Counted from the first letter of the stretch, positions 23,473-33,293 are shown. The stretch is DNA of 64,000 nucleotides from Thermosynechococcaceae cyanobacterium MS004 (GCA_022402525.1 JAKRSB010000081.1:124001-188000); one strand, 5' to 3'. The notes: generated from the sequence alone by a model not told the origin. Translations and numbers: made by a program.

Positions 23473-23669
23473 TTCGGGCGGGTCACCGGTGGCGCGATAT
23501 TCAGTTTTATACGAAGGCGCAGCTCAACCTATTTTTTAGGGCGATCGCCAAGGTGGAGCGAGAGGAGCGGGCGGCGCGGCTCTATGATGCGGCGCTGAGT
23601 GCTGGCGCTGCTGTGAGTAAGGATGGGCTGAAGGCGTTGAACCGCAAAATACGGGAGCTACAGGGTTAA
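23391..23669 (+). CDS. gpT-like C-terminal part of tail chaperone (-1 frame)
   Basis: The open frame has 92 codons from the slippery site, with GWAEIIGRLIRAGHRWRDIQ, FYTKAQLNLFFRAI and an arginine-rich helical end. It would be joined to residues 1 to about 113 of the gpG-like protein. As a separate gene it would need a TTG start at 23442 without a clear ribosome-binding site. The TAA overlaps the tape measure ATG by one base. The gpGT product binds the tape measure and tail tube during tail assembly. Confidence 0.7.
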   Translation, partial: VPEDSAVRAEVSASDDHLGWAEIIGRLIRAGHRWRDIQFYTKAQLNLFFRAIAKVEREERAARLYDAALSAGAAVSKDGLKALNRKIRELQG

Positions 23670-26600
23670 TGACAACTCGGACGCTGGGGGTAAAGTTTGG
23701 AACGGAGGGGTTCCAGCAGGCGATTAATGAAATTCGCCGGACTGCCACTGCGTTTGATGAGGCGCTGGCGAAAGCGCAAAAGCGGGTAGATGCAGCAAAC
23801 CGCATTTATGCCTCTGCGCTGAAGAGCGGTGTGGGGGTGGAAGATGCGGCGACTGAGCGGGCCAAGGCTGCGCGGCAGGCGAATCAGATTATTCAGAATT
23901 CTTACCGCCAGTTGCGAATTAAGTCTGAGGAAGATTTAAAGCAGCAGGAGGCTCAGTACATTGCGGCCTATAACGCTATCCGCGCCGCTGGCGTTGGCAG
24001 CGCAAATGATGTTGACCGCGCGAATGCTGCGCTCAGAAAAAATTTAGGCGACATTAGCGCCCAGCTTGCGTCCAGGGCGGGGAAGTCGGGCGAGTGGGGA
24101 CAAAACCTTACTCAGTCAGTTGAACGGGCACGGCAGGCCATTAAGCAGGCAGATGCTCAATTAACCCAAAGTATCCGGCTTGAACAGGCGGCGATCGCGG
24201 CTACTCAGAAACGAGCGGCGGCCATAAAACAGCTTGCTCTTGAGGAAAGGGCGGCGGCTGCGGCTAAATTGACTGCCAATGCAAAGCTTTCTCAGGCTGA
24301 AGCGAAGCTCAGTGCTGCTCAAACTAAGGCTAGAAACCTTGAGATTGAATGGAATGATCAGGTACGGGCTGCACTGATTCAAGAGCAGAAAGTAATTAAT
24401 GAGTTAGTGGCGCTACAGGGCAGGCTTGAGGCTGCTATTAAGGAGAAAGCGGCTACTAATGTGCAGGGGGCAAAGGCTGAGGAGCAAGCCTATGACCGAG
24501 AAATTGAAAGTCTAGAGCGCCTGATTAAGCTGCAAGAGAAAGCAGCCCTGGACGCTGGGGCTAAGTATGATGCGCTTAGGCAATCGCCGCCCATTGACTT
24601 AACGAAGCGGCGGGAAGAAAAGGCGGTCAGTCAGGAATACGATGATCTAGACAGGCTCTACGAACAGACTGAACCTCAAAGAGATTTTGCTGAGCGGCAG
24701 CGGGAAAGGGCTCGACAAAGAGGCGATCGCGCTGGCATGTTGGCTGCTGATCGAGAGATAGACGCGATTGATGCTGCCAGGAAGGCGCTGCTTGAGGCTA
24801 TCGAAAGAAACCTCGATAAAGCCAATCGGCTTTCTGTTACGGAGCCAGCCGATCTAGGCAAGAAGCGGCTGGAGCGAGAATACTTGGACGAGGAGGCAAG
24901 GGCCACTCGTGCACTGATTGAGCTTGATAAGGCGCTGGCTCGTGCCCAGCAGGCTCGATCTAAATCCAATGTGGCGGGGGCAGAAGCTGAAGCGGCAGTC
25001 CATGAAAAAGAGATGGATCGGCTAGAAGCTTTAATTGCTAAAGAGAAGGAGGCGGCTGCTGCTGCCAAGGCTAGGCTTGAGCTACTGAATCAAAGGTATG
25101 ACCCGCTTAGGGCTGATGCTGAAAAAAATGCTCAGGCAGCGACTCAGCAAGCGGCTGATGCACGGACAAGGGCTGCTGCACAGGTGGAGGCTGCAACCAA
25201 GCGAGTTGAGAGCGCGGCGGGGGCTGCGGCCAAGGCTGAGGCGGATGCAGCGCAGAAGTCAGTAGCGGCTCAAACGTCTAGGGCAGATCAGGTTAAGGCC
25301 ATTGCTGCTAGGGAACGGGCAACTTGGCAAAAGGAACGCGCAAGTGGGCAAGCGTTTGAGCGGTTGGGGGTGCGGCCTGAGGCAGCGATTAACCATGAGA
25401 AGGCGCAGCTTATTGATGCCTATCGAGCCATTAGAGCGGCGGGGGTGGCCAGCGCTAAGGATATTGCCAATGCTCAACAGGCACTCAATAAGCGAACCCG
25501 TGAGTTAAATCTAGAGGCAAGTCGCGGCGCTAGGGCGTGGGCTGAGTTTGGTGGGGGGATAAAGGATGCTGGGCTAGAGATGCTCAGCTATGTGGGTCAG
25601 TCGGCACAGTTCACGATTGTGTTTGGGCTGATTAATCAGCTTAGCCAGCTTATTAATTCGGCGCTGACGTTCCCGTTTGCGGCGGCCAGATCTTGGGCTG
25701 ATTTTGAGCGGCAGATTAAGTCGATTCAGGTGGCTGCGGGGGGCGGCAATATTGATGGGCTGAGGGAACAGATTCAGGCGCTGGCTCCGGAGCTGGGCAA
25801 GATGCCCCAGGATGTGGCGGCGCTGGCGTTGGAGCTGACCAGGGCTGGGTATAGCAGTGACCAGGTGTCTAGACTGTTGCGCGGGGTTGGGTTTAGTGCC
25901 CAGGCAACGGGGGAAGAATTGTCGGTGGTGGGCACGATTACTTCTGCCGTGATTAAGGGCTTTGGGGTGGCCTCTACGGACTATGGCCGAGTCTCGGATA
26001 TTTTGACGGCTGGGGCGAATGAGTCGGCGGCTGGGATTGCGTCTTTGGGTGAGTCGTTGAAGTATGTGGGGCCTAATGCGAAGCTGGCAGACCAGAGCCT
26101 TGAAGATACGGTAACGCTACTGGCTGCGCTGACGGACACTGGGCTACAGGGGTCAATTGCTGGGACTTCACTTTCCCAGGCGTTGCAGCGGATCAAGATT
26201 GCTTCGGCGGGGGCCTCGACTGAGACCGTGGTAACGACCCGTGGGATGAAGACAGCGACTGAGGCGATCGCTGAATTAGGGGTGCAGTTCCGATATGCAG
26301 ATGGGTCGCTGCGGCCTGTGTTGGAGGTGCTGCCTGAATTAAGAAAAGCGCTGAATGGCGTCTCGAAGGAAGATCGGGATGTGCTGACTAAGGTGCTGTT
26401 TGGAGAGGAGGGAGGCCGCGCAATTAATGCGCTGCTGGTGCAGAGTGATGAAAAGCTGCAAGACCTGAATAAGACGATTAAGGAGTCGGGCGGGGCGGCT
26501 GAGGCATCGGGGAAACAAATTTTGGGCACCTTTAGCGGGGCGCTGCAAAGCCTTCAGGCTAGGGTTGAAAACTTCAAGATTAATTTAGGAGAGGCTCAAG

Positions 26601-29473
26601 CGCCGGGACTACAGCGGCTGGTGACGGTGGGCGGTGACTTGGTTGAGCGGCTGCTGAGGGTGGATGGGTTGTTTGCTGAGGTGAATGCGGCATCTTTTGA
26701 GTTTGCGAGTTATCTGGAGCGGAACCCTGCCCTGGTGGATGCGCTGGATGCACAGCTTCAGGAGCTGGTTAGGACGCTGCTCTCTGAGGCGGTGGTGCTG
26801 TCTAAGGAGATGCTTGAGTATTTTGAAAAGAACCCTGGCGCTTTACTGAAGGCAGTGAAGGCGGCTGAGAATTTCTTCAAAATTTTATTTAAGATTTCTC
26901 AAATTTCAGCAAAGCTCTTTGGGCCAATCCTTGATGAAATTGACCGGACACTCAGTTATACGGAATCTGTTTATGACTTGGTGACTAAGCCGCTGAATCC
27001 AAATAGCTGGCTGAATGCGCTGATGCAGCTCAGCAAGAATCCTCAGATTATTTCGCCAATCTATGGACAGCTTCTGCGCCCAGTGCAGTTTATACGGCCA
27101 GCTCTGGGCTTGGTGGATAAGACGAAAAAAGACCCCCTTCTTAAGTCTTCTGAAGAAGCATCAAAAGCAGCATCAGATTCTGCGTGGGCGACTGAGGTGC
27201 TGGGGGTGCTTGGGGTTCCTCTGCCCGCTGCATTACAACAATCACCGGCACAGGTTTTAAGCAAGCTGGGGGGATTGAGTCAGTCCGCTTTAGACGAGGC
27301 AGGGGGGAAACAAATACCACCCATTGACCCAGATGCGGGAGCAACTACGGTTAAGGGGGCTGACTTTATTGGGATTCAGGGTCGAACGGGGCTTAAGAAT
27401 AACTCTCAGGCTCATGTCCATTTTGAGGGCAGCCGTGAAGCAATGGCGTCTTTTGTGGCAAATGCCAACAAAATGGGCCTGAAGGTTTTTAGCTCGTCTG
27501 GAAAGGAAATCAAAGGGCCTGGAGACATTGAGCCACACTGGGATGGGAAGGCAGGCGCAACCGATTTCTTTCTAGAGGGAGCGCCTTTTGACCGGACAAA
27601 TACCAAAGTGCCTGTGCCTAATCCCTTTCAGGGTGCAGCGACGGTTAAGGATATCTCTTCCGGTGGCAGGGGCGGGACTGAGGTATTGGTGACGGAGAAG
27701 GCCACTGGACAAACTGCTCTGATGAGCCATTTTGATTCCTTGAATTTCAAGGGGTCTACTGAACTAAGCGGAGCGGATGAGGGCGATCGCCAAAAGGCTT
27801 TGTCTGACCTTTACAATTCTGCGGTTGACCGTGAGCGCAAGATTTTAGAAGAGTCTCGTCAGCGGGCTGATGATTACCGGAGTCAGCAAAACAGCATCCA
27901 GATGCAGCGCCTGGAAGACCAGCAGTTGCGGGAACGGCTACGGCAAGAACAGGCGATCGCCGCCGAACCAGAGGGCGGTAGACGGGCGGGGATGGAGGTG
28001 ATATACCAGGCAACCCTAAAGGAACAGGAGTACGCGAAGAAAACGCTGGAGCTAGATCAGGCGATCGCTCAGCTTATTGATGAGCGGCAGCGCAAGGTGC
28101 AGGACCAGGCGGCGGGACTGCCTGTGTCCGGTCGGGACTATACCTCTGAAATTAATTTCTTGAGGCAGCGCAAAAGTGAGCTGGCCGCGAATGAGTTTGC
28201 TGAGAAAAAAATCTTACAGCTCAATTTTGAGCAGGAGCTGGCTAAGGATTCAAAAGCCCTGCAAGAGCAACTGATTGAGGTCAATAAGATTTTCTCTGAG
28301 CTGCAGGGTAAGTATGGCGACCAGTCGGCAGAGAATGACGAAGCGACGGCGGTGCGTGAGCTGAATCAAGAGTTTTTGGACTACAAAATAACTCTTGAGG
28401 GAGCGGCTAAAGCGCTGAAGGATGTGATTGACAAGAAGTCCCAGCTAGGCCGCTCGACTGAAGAAGAGATGAAGCTAACTCAGTTACTGGGCGATCGCTA
28501 CCTGGAGCTGGAAGCGATTCAGAAGCGGCAGCAAGCGCGGGTGGTGCAAGAGTCTAGGTTTGCGGCACAGCAAAGGCGGCTTGATTTTAGGCAGTCCGGC
28601 GCGGATTTGGATTCTCAGCTCACGGAGGCTAGGGCCACTGCGCTAGACAATCGGGGGGATACGTTTGGGGCGGACCGGCTGCGTCAGCAAGATGCGATCG
28701 CGCAGGAGAAGCTACGCTTTGACCAGCAGATGCTTGACCTTGAGCAACGGCTGACCACGGCGCGTTCTAACTTTGTGAATGCCATCACGGGCGGGGCTGA
28801 CATTAATCGGCTGCTGGAGCTTCAGAGCCAGGTGGAAGCCTTGGAACAGATGAAGCAGAAGGCTGTGGAACTAAACACCGTCAATCTGCAAAACATTAAG
28901 GCCCAGTTTAAGGGCCTAGGAGAAGTGATTAAAGGGGAACTTCAGCAGTCCCTTGAGGGCTTCTTTACGGATGTCTTTACAGGGACAAAAAGCGTTGAGG
29001 ATGCTTTTCGGGACATGGTGGTGGGCATCTTGAAGATGCTGGCGCAGTTGGCGGCCAAGAAACTGGCATCAAGCATCATTGGCCTGATCTTTGGCGGGGG
29101 CGCTGGGAAGGGGCTATTGGGGTTTGCTGAAGGGGGGCCTGTAAAGTTTGCTTCAGGGGGGCCAGTGCGGGGGGCAGGGACGGGCACGAGCGACAGCATT
29201 CTGGCTAGGGTCAGCAATGGGGAATATATTTTTGATGCGGACTCTGTGGACTACTGGGGCGAGAATACGCTGAGGGCAATGCAAAAAGACCGGATGCCGC
29301 CTGTAGGTCTATTGCCGGAGGGTCGGCGTGACAGAGACGGTGGAGGGCGCAATATTGTGGTGAACCAGACCACGACGGTGATGACGCCGGATGCTAATTC
29401 GTTTCGGGCGACGGAGTATCAACGGAGCCGTGACCAGGCTGAGATGGTGCGGCGGGCGCTGGCGAGGGGTTAG
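23669..29473 (+). CDS. Tail tape measure protein
   Basis: A 1934-residue protein that sets tail length and forms the entry channel. Residues about 1-620 are very helical with alanine-rich coiled coil. A tape-measure core follows (about 670-850) with WADFERQIKSIQVAAGGG, ELTRAGYSSDQVSRLL and SLEDTVTLLAALTDTGLQGS. Hydrophobic helices lie near 640-660 and 1785-1815. Around 1240-1370 is a glycine-rich part with AHVHFEG and later TALMSHFDSL that resembles pieces of an M23 peptidase. The C-terminus is basic. Predicted tail length is near 290 nm at about 0.15 nm per residue. Confidence 0.9.
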   Translation: MTTRTLGVKFGTEGFQQAINEIRRTATAFDEALAKAQKRVDAANRIYASALKSGVGVEDAATERAKAARQANQIIQNSYRQLRIKSEEDLKQQEAQYIAAYNAIRAAGVGSANDVDRANAALRKNLGDISAQLASRAGKSGEWGQNLTQSVERARQAIKQADAQLTQSIRLEQAAIAATQKRAAAIKQLALEERAAAAAKLTANAKLSQAEAKLSAAQTKARNLEIEWNDQVRAALIQEQKVINELVALQGRLEAAIKEKAATNVQGAKAEEQAYDREIESLERLIKLQEKAALDAGAKYDALRQSPPIDLTKRREEKAVSQEYDDLDRLYEQTEPQRDFAERQRERARQRGDRAGMLAADREIDAIDAARKALLEAIERNLDKANRLSVTEPADLGKKRLEREYLDEEARATRALIELDKALARAQQARSKSNVAGAEAEAAVHEKEMDRLEALIAKEKEAAAAAKARLELLNQRYDPLRADAEKNAQAATQQAADARTRAAAQVEAATKRVESAAGAAAKAEADAAQKSVAAQTSRADQVKAIAARERATWQKERASGQAFERLGVRPEAAINHEKAQLIDAYRAIRAAGVASAKDIANAQQALNKRTRELNLEASRGARAWAEFGGGIKDAGLEMLSYVGQSAQFTIVFGLINQLSQLINSALTFPFAAARSWADFERQIKSIQVAAGGGNIDGLREQIQALAPELGKMPQDVAALALELTRAGYSSDQVSRLLRGVGFSAQATGEELSVVGTITSAVIKGFGVASTDYGRVSDILTAGANESAAGIASLGESLKYVGPNAKLADQSLEDTVTLLAALTDTGLQGSIAGTSLSQALQRIKIASAGASTETVVTTRGMKTATEAIAELGVQFRYADGSLRPVLEVLPELRKALNGVSKEDRDVLTKVLFGEEGGRAINALLVQSDEKLQDLNKTIKESGGAAEASGKQILGTFSGALQSLQARVENFKINLGEAQAPGLQRLVTVGGDLVERLLRVDGLFAEVNAASFEFASYLERNPALVDALDAQLQELVRTLLSEAVVLSKEMLEYFEKNPGALLKAVKAAENFFKILFKISQISAKLFGPILDEIDRTLSYTESVYDLVTKPLNPNSWLNALMQLSKNPQIISPIYGQLLRPVQFIRPALGLVDKTKKDPLLKSSEEASKAASDSAWATEVLGVLGVPLPAALQQSPAQVLSKLGGLSQSALDEAGGKQIPPIDPDAGATTVKGADFIGIQGRTGLKNNSQAHVHFEGSREAMASFVANANKMGLKVFSSSGKEIKGPGDIEPHWDGKAGATDFFLEGAPFDRTNTKVPVPNPFQGAATVKDISSGGRGGTEVLVTEKATGQTALMSHFDSLNFKGSTELSGADEGDRQKALSDLYNSAVDRERKILEESRQRADDYRSQQNSIQMQRLEDQQLRERLRQEQAIAAEPEGGRRAGMEVIYQATLKEQEYAKKTLELDQAIAQLIDERQRKVQDQAAGLPVSGRDYTSEINFLRQRKSELAANEFAEKKILQLNFEQELAKDSKALQEQLIEVNKIFSELQGKYGDQSAENDEATAVRELNQEFLDYKITLEGAAKALKDVIDKKSQLGRSTEEEMKLTQLLGDRYLELEAIQKRQQARVVQESRFAAQQRRLDFRQSGADLDSQLTEARATALDNRGDTFGADRLRQQDAIAQEKLRFDQQMLDLEQRLTTARSNFVNAITGGADINRLLELQSQVEALEQMKQKAVELNTVNLQNIKAQFKGLGEVIKGELQQSLEGFFTDVFTGTKSVEDAFRDMVVGILKMLAQLAAKKLASSIIGLIFGGGAGKGLLGFAEGGPVKFASGGPVRGAGTGTSDSILARVSNGEYIFDADSVDYWGENTLRAMQKDRMPPVGLLPEGRRDRDGGGRNIVVNQTTTVMTPDANSFRATEYQRSRDQAEMVRRALARG

Positions 29474-29570
29474 CAGTAGGACGTGCTTTAAAGCCACAAG
29501 CTTGAGCAAGTCTATCTGCAATCTCTTCTTTGCTTGGATCGATCATTCGGTTTTGGTTTGGGAATTTCAT
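29394..29570 (-). CDS. Small protein (58 aa) coupled to the large terminase
   Basis: A frame starts with ATG 29570, sharing its first base with the last base of the terminase stop (TAATG). It encodes KFPNQNRMIDPSKEEIADRL, a short helical part, then a proline/alanine-rich tail. Its last 80 bases are antisense to the tape measure gene. The coupling suggests translation by re-initiation. No family is recognised; lambda-like phages often carry a small gene here. Confidence 0.45.
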   Translation of the reverse strand: MKFPNQNRMIDPSKEEIADRLAQACGFKARPTANPSPAPAAPSQPGHGSVDTPSPETN

Positions 29571-31456
29571 TAGCTATACCAGTTTTTACGGCGCTTGGGC
29601 TTTTTGTTGGCACCCTTGACGGGCTTTTCAGTCACTTCTTCTATGACCTCATTATCCTGCGTTTCTGATGTGTCTTGGGCTTTTGCGGGCTTCGCCGTAG
29701 CCTTAAGTGCTGCCCAGTTTACGCGATTGATGCCAAGGGCGTGGGCTGCGGCATAGGCATAAACCCAACAATCCAGGGCTTCATTGCGCTTGCGCTTTTT
29801 GACCCATTCCTGTTTGGCAAACCCGCGTGTATATTTTGTGACGCGCTTTTCTGCGGTGAGCTGTTCGTAGTATTCCGGCTCTATGCCAATCGGGAAATGC
29901 AAATAGCCTGTCCCTGGTTTGGGAAGCCTCAGCCGAGCGTAGAGCACTCCTTTGATGGTGTCTGTGCCCACGGGCCAGAGTCGCACTGATTTTTTAAGAA
30001 TCTTGCCTTTGTAGCTCACTTCCTGGGGGGTGGGCTTGCCGAGGATGGGTCTACCTGGGGTCGATGACCCTCGAACAGGGTACAGCCCACGACCAGGGCG
30101 CACCCGCACGAAGTTGTAGACCTCTTGGGGTTTATAGCCTGTGTCAATGCAGGTTGCCCTGATCTTGAGCTTTGCCCCGCTGGCATGGTCAAAGGTGTTG
30201 CTTAGAAATAAGTCTAGGTCTGTCCAGACTACATCCTCTGTGGGGTCGCCCCAGAACACGGCGTGATAAATCAACCAAGCCTCTTCGCGCTCGCCCCAGC
30301 CCCAGACGCTGCACTCTAGGCGATCGCCCTGGACATCTACCCCAGCCGTAAGGATTAGCGCCTGCTCTGGTACGGTGAGTGGCTCGTAGGGGTCGGCTCT
30401 TTCTAAGAGGGTGTGCCACTCAAGCTCCTCACCTTCATCTTCGTTCCACAATTCCCCCAGAACGGTATTGACAAAGACCTTGAGCTGCTCTGAGTCGTCT
30501 TTACAGCTCAAAAATTCATCGGCTATCTTCCCCCAAGGGGTGGTGGGGAAATAGCCTTCCCAAATGTGGAACCCTGGGTATCTCCCTAGTGGGTTGGTGG
30601 GCCTCCACTGACCAGCCAGCACCATTTGAGGTTTGCTGTAGGATTCAATTCGACGGCTGCATTCCTCGCATTCATACCAGGCTGCTTCCGGTGAGCCTTC
30701 CCACTTAATTTGCCCCCATCTCAATATCTGAAAATGCCCACAGTGGGGACAGGGGACATAGTAGCGGCGCTGGTCTGACTCTAACCATGCGGTTTCAATG
30801 CGCGATCGCCCCTTTATGGTGGGGGTGCTACACAACAAAAACCCACGATTCCAGAATCGCGCGGCGCGGCGCTTTGCAATTTTGATGGGGTCGCCTTCTA
30901 AGCCAGCAGTAATGGCAAAGCGGTCAACCTCATCAAATAGCACCTTACGCACCGGGCGGGAAGCTAGGGACGCAGGGGAATTCGCCCCGGCCATTGTAAG
31001 ATGACCGCCGCGAAAGACCTTATGTAAGATGGTGCTGTTTTTGTCTCGGCTGCGGGAGCTGGCCACTAGACCATGCAGACACTCGCAGTCCCTGAGCATG
31101 GGGTCTAGGCGGTCTTTTGAAAAGGTCTCCGACATTTCCAGGGTCGGATTAATGAACAGCATGGGGCACGGGTCCAGGTGGATGTGATACCCGATGACGT
31201 TCTCTATAAAGGTGGTTTTGGCAATCTGGGCAGAGGACATGACCACCACGGTGTCTGCCTCTGCTACAGAGTCCTGCATCTCGCGCAGGTATTCAATGCG
31301 GCTGGTGCGGAACTGTCCAGGCTCTGCGCTAGATTCGGGCGATAGGACGCGGTAGGTATCCGCCCATTGACTGAGGGTGAGCTTTGGGGGTGGGCGGAAG
31401 ATTTGAGCCGATATCTGAATTAAGTCTTCAGCTTTAGCGAGTGAATAATTTACCAT
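29570..31456 (-). CDS. Terminase large subunit, GpA family
   Basis: A 628-residue gpA-type packaging ATPase/nuclease. The ATPase part (about 40-260) has a Walker A-like SSAQIAKT and Walker B VLFDEVDRF, and CSTPTIKGRSRIETAW. A zinc-type CPHCGHF / CEECSRR pair lies near 230-270. The nuclease part follows with AGVDVQGDRLECSVWGWG and a final KRNEALDCWVYAYAA. The C-terminus is basic. It moves and cuts phage DNA at the portal. It overlaps the small terminase by 23 bases and is transcribed opposite to the head genes. Confidence 0.9.
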   Translation of the reverse strand: MVNYSLAKAEDLIQISAQIFRPPPKLTLSQWADTYRVLSPESSAEPGQFRTSRIEYLREMQDSVAEADTVVVMSSAQIAKTTFIENVIGYHIHLDPCPMLFINPTLEMSETFSKDRLDPMLRDCECLHGLVASSRSRDKNSTILHKVFRGGHLTMAGANSPASLASRPVRKVLFDEVDRFAITAGLEGDPIKIAKRRAARFWNRGFLLCSTPTIKGRSRIETAWLESDQRRYYVPCPHCGHFQILRWGQIKWEGSPEAAWYECEECSRRIESYSKPQMVLAGQWRPTNPLGRYPGFHIWEGYFPTTPWGKIADEFLSCKDDSEQLKVFVNTVLGELWNEDEGEELEWHTLLERADPYEPLTVPEQALILTAGVDVQGDRLECSVWGWGEREEAWLIYHAVFWGDPTEDVVWTDLDLFLSNTFDHASGAKLKIRATCIDTGYKPQEVYNFVRVRPGRGLYPVRGSSTPGRPILGKPTPQEVSYKGKILKKSVRLWPVGTDTIKGVLYARLRLPKPGTGYLHFPIGIEPEYYEQLTAEKRVTKYTRGFAKQEWVKKRKRNEALDCWVYAYAAAHALGINRVNWAALKATAKPAKAQDTSETQDNEVIEEVTEKPVKGANKKPKRRKNWYS

Positions 31457-31886
31457 CCGCTAACTCATCAGTAGCCTCGCAAATTGCCTCATATAACAGC
31501 TTCTGACATTGCCGTGGGTCTGTAACGCTGGACAAGTCCACAGCTAATCTTGGGGGGATGGACAATAGGCGCGATCGGCAAACTCCAATAGCCTGCCCCC
31601 AGACCTGTAAAACTTGGTCAACTGCAACCAGCTCGCCTGCCTTTTCGGCAATCTCTAGCTCTAGCTTATCGGCCTGGGCTTGCGTGAGGCGGATTTTCTC
31701 TGCGTACAGCTCATCTTCAAAGGCGACTTGCTTTTTTGGGGTGGGCTTGTCCCGCAAGAATTTAATGATTGCCCTGACAATTTCAGAGATATCCTGACTT
31801 TCTTGGATAACGCCCTGCTTTTGCCATTCCCGAATAGTGCGCTCTGGAACCCCTGTGAATTTTGAAATTTCAGGAGACTTAAACAT
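31434..31886 (-). CDS. Terminase small subunit, Nu1-like
   Basis: A 150-residue DNA-recognition subunit. It begins with a winged HTH of the MerR/Nu1 type: PEISKFTGVPERTIREWQKQ. A helical coiled-coil middle (EKIRLTQAQADKLELEIAEK) follows, as in Nu1. It selects packaging sites and recruits the large subunit. It overlaps TerL by 23 bases and the preceding gene by eight. Confidence 0.8.
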   Translation of the reverse strand: MFKSPEISKFTGVPERTIREWQKQGVIQESQDISEIVRAIIKFLRDKPTPKKQVAFEDELYAEKIRLTQAQADKLELEIAEKAGELVAVDQVLQVWGQAIGVCRSRLLSIPPRLAVDLSSVTDPRQCQKLLYEAICEATDELADGKLFTR

Positions 31887-32160
31887 AGTCTGATAGGTCT
31901 ACGCCGTACAGCCCTCTTCTCCGGACGACGCGAAAAAGGGTTGCTGTGGATGCATTAAACCGCCGAGAGAGTTTGCAGTAGCTCCACCCTTGGGCTTTGA
32001 GTTGGCGGATGCTGTCTGCTTCTGAGGGGGGAAATCTCATGACCTTTAGGTTATGAGAATTAATCCCTCGGCTCCGCGCTTTGTGGCGCTTTTGAGTTGC
32101 AGCAGAACATTTGGGCAGCCGGTGACTTGCATCAGGGGGACTAACCGTATACCAGTTCAT
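31879..32160 (-). CDS. Small basic HTH protein
   Basis: The 93-residue product is basic and has a resolvase-type helix-turn-helix in its second half (SEADSIRQLKAQGWSYCKLS then RRFNASTATLFRVV). Cysteines occur in the middle. It lies between the holin-like gene and TerS and overlaps TerS by eight bases; its role may be to control packaging or late transcription. AGGAAG stands before the ATG. Confidence 0.6.
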   Translation of the reverse strand: MNWYTVSPPDASHRLPKCSAATQKRHKARSRGINSHNLKVMRFPPSEADSIRQLKAQGWSYCKLSRRFNASTATLFRVVRRRGLYGVDLSDYV

Positions 32161-32182
32161 CTATGCTTCCTGCCTTGAGCGC

Positions 32183-32407
32183 CTAGTGACGGATCTTGAC
32201 TTGGTTGAGCTTGACTTCTTTTGGCTTTAAAGAAGTCAGGTATCCTGCGACAGATCCCGCCACGGTGACAATGGCCGCTGCCACTTCCGGAGGCATTTGC
32301 ACACCGCGCAAACCTGCGACATAGATCAGGAGTGTTGAGACTGAGCCACTAATTCCCACGTTTTGGATTTTGGCAATGGGGGCCAAGCTTTTTACGATGC
32401 TGCTCAT
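32183..32407 (-). CDS. Holin-like membrane protein
   Basis: A 74-residue protein with two hydrophobic helices: about 17-34 (VGISGSVSTLLIYVAGLRG) and 38-57 (PPEVAAAIVTVAGSVAGYLT), then a basic tail (KPKEVKLNQVKIRH). A two-helix protein next to an endolysin gene is the usual holin pattern. I start at ATG 32407 with GGAGC upstream; a longer frame to 32464 has no such signal. Confidence 0.6.
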   Translation of the reverse strand: MSSIVKSLAPIAKIQNVGISGSVSTLLIYVAGLRGVQMPPEVAAAIVTVAGSVAGYLTSLKPKEVKLNQVKIRH

Positions 32408-32417
32408 GTTGATGCTC

Positions 32418-33170
32418 CTAATAAACCCACCTGATAGTCCCTGGCCCGCGCCTCCATCCCCCATCCCTCAAGTCAAGATGGGTAAAAATCCGGCCTGACG
32501 CGATGCCGTAGCCCAGCCCTCCTCCCCAATGGCGGTCTAGAAAATCCTCGAACCGATAATCGTTGCCATCCACTGCGTAGATGTCTACGGCTCCGCCATT
32601 GAGGTGCTGAGAAAGCCGAGCACCACCAACGGCGCGATTAACGGCCTCTGGCCTGTACCAGGAAGTGACAGCTATTGCAGAGCCCCACTCGCGACGAATC
32701 TTGTCCAGCTCGTCAGCCATGCGCAGGATGTTGCGCTCTACGATTGAGTTTTTGGCGGGGCGTCTGCGGGGGTCGCCTTTGGTTACTTCAAAAACAGTGA
32801 AAAACTCGCTGATGGCGTGGTCGCCTTCAGCCCAATCGATATCGCCAGGGCGAATAATCCGAGGAGATGGTGCGACTTGCTGGCTACTCTCTGCAGCGTC
32901 TTTAGGCTCAGTGGCCTCTGGATAATCTGGCTGCTTGGGCTCCGGCTTAAGCTCCCAATGGGGCTCAAATAAATACCATGTATTGAAGTTTTGTGGGCCG
33001 ACGCCTCCTGCAAGGGTCACTAGACGTTTCCCTTGCTTTAACTGTGGCGCGATCGCCCTAATGTGAAACTCGCTACCAGGGAGCACATCAAAGACAAAGC
33101 CGGAAGGAGATGAGCTGGAGTCTACCGCTTCCTTGGTGAGCTTCGTGGGTTGCTTTGCGATCGCCAGCAT
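32418..33170 (-). CDS. M15-family peptidase, probable endolysin
   Basis: A 250-residue protein. Residues about 1-75 and 75-125 are a beta and a proline-rich linker. The C-terminal part is an M15_3-type peptidase: VTSWYRPEAVNRAVGGARLS, QHLNGGAVDI, and FTHLDLRDGGW, with the zinc-binding His and Asp. M15 enzymes cut peptide cross-links of peptidoglycan. With the holin-like gene next to it, it probably acts at lysis. It is the first gene of the minus-strand late operon; the hairpin at 33210 is upstream. Confidence 0.8.
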   Translation of the reverse strand: MLAIAKQPTKLTKEAVDSSSSPSGFVFDVLPGSEFHIRAIAPQLKQGKRLVTLAGGVGPQNFNTWYLFEPHWELKPEPKQPDYPEATEPKDAAESSQQVAPSPRIIRPGDIDWAEGDHAISEFFTVFEVTKGDPRRRPAKNSIVERNILRMADELDKIRREWGSAIAVTSWYRPEAVNRAVGGARLSQHLNGGAVDIYAVDGNDYRFEDFLDRHWGGGLGYGIASGRIFTHLDLRDGGWRRGPGTIRWVY

Positions 33171-33209
33171 GGCTTGGATCCAAAATCTTGCCCCTTTATT
33201 TTAAACATG

Positions 33210-33238
33210 AAACTGTGATCTTACTGAGATCACAGTTT
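33210..33238. repeat. 12-base inverted repeat upstream of endolysin
   Basis: AAACTGTGATCT and AGATCACAGTTT pair perfectly around TACTG. It lies 40 bases upstream of the endolysin gene. No T-run follows on either side, so it may be an operator for the late operon or part of the attachment region and not a terminator. Confidence 0.6.
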
Positions 33239-33293
33239 AAATAAAGAGGTACAAAGCTTTGCTGGCAAGTATTCTGACTTCTTGACACCACCC

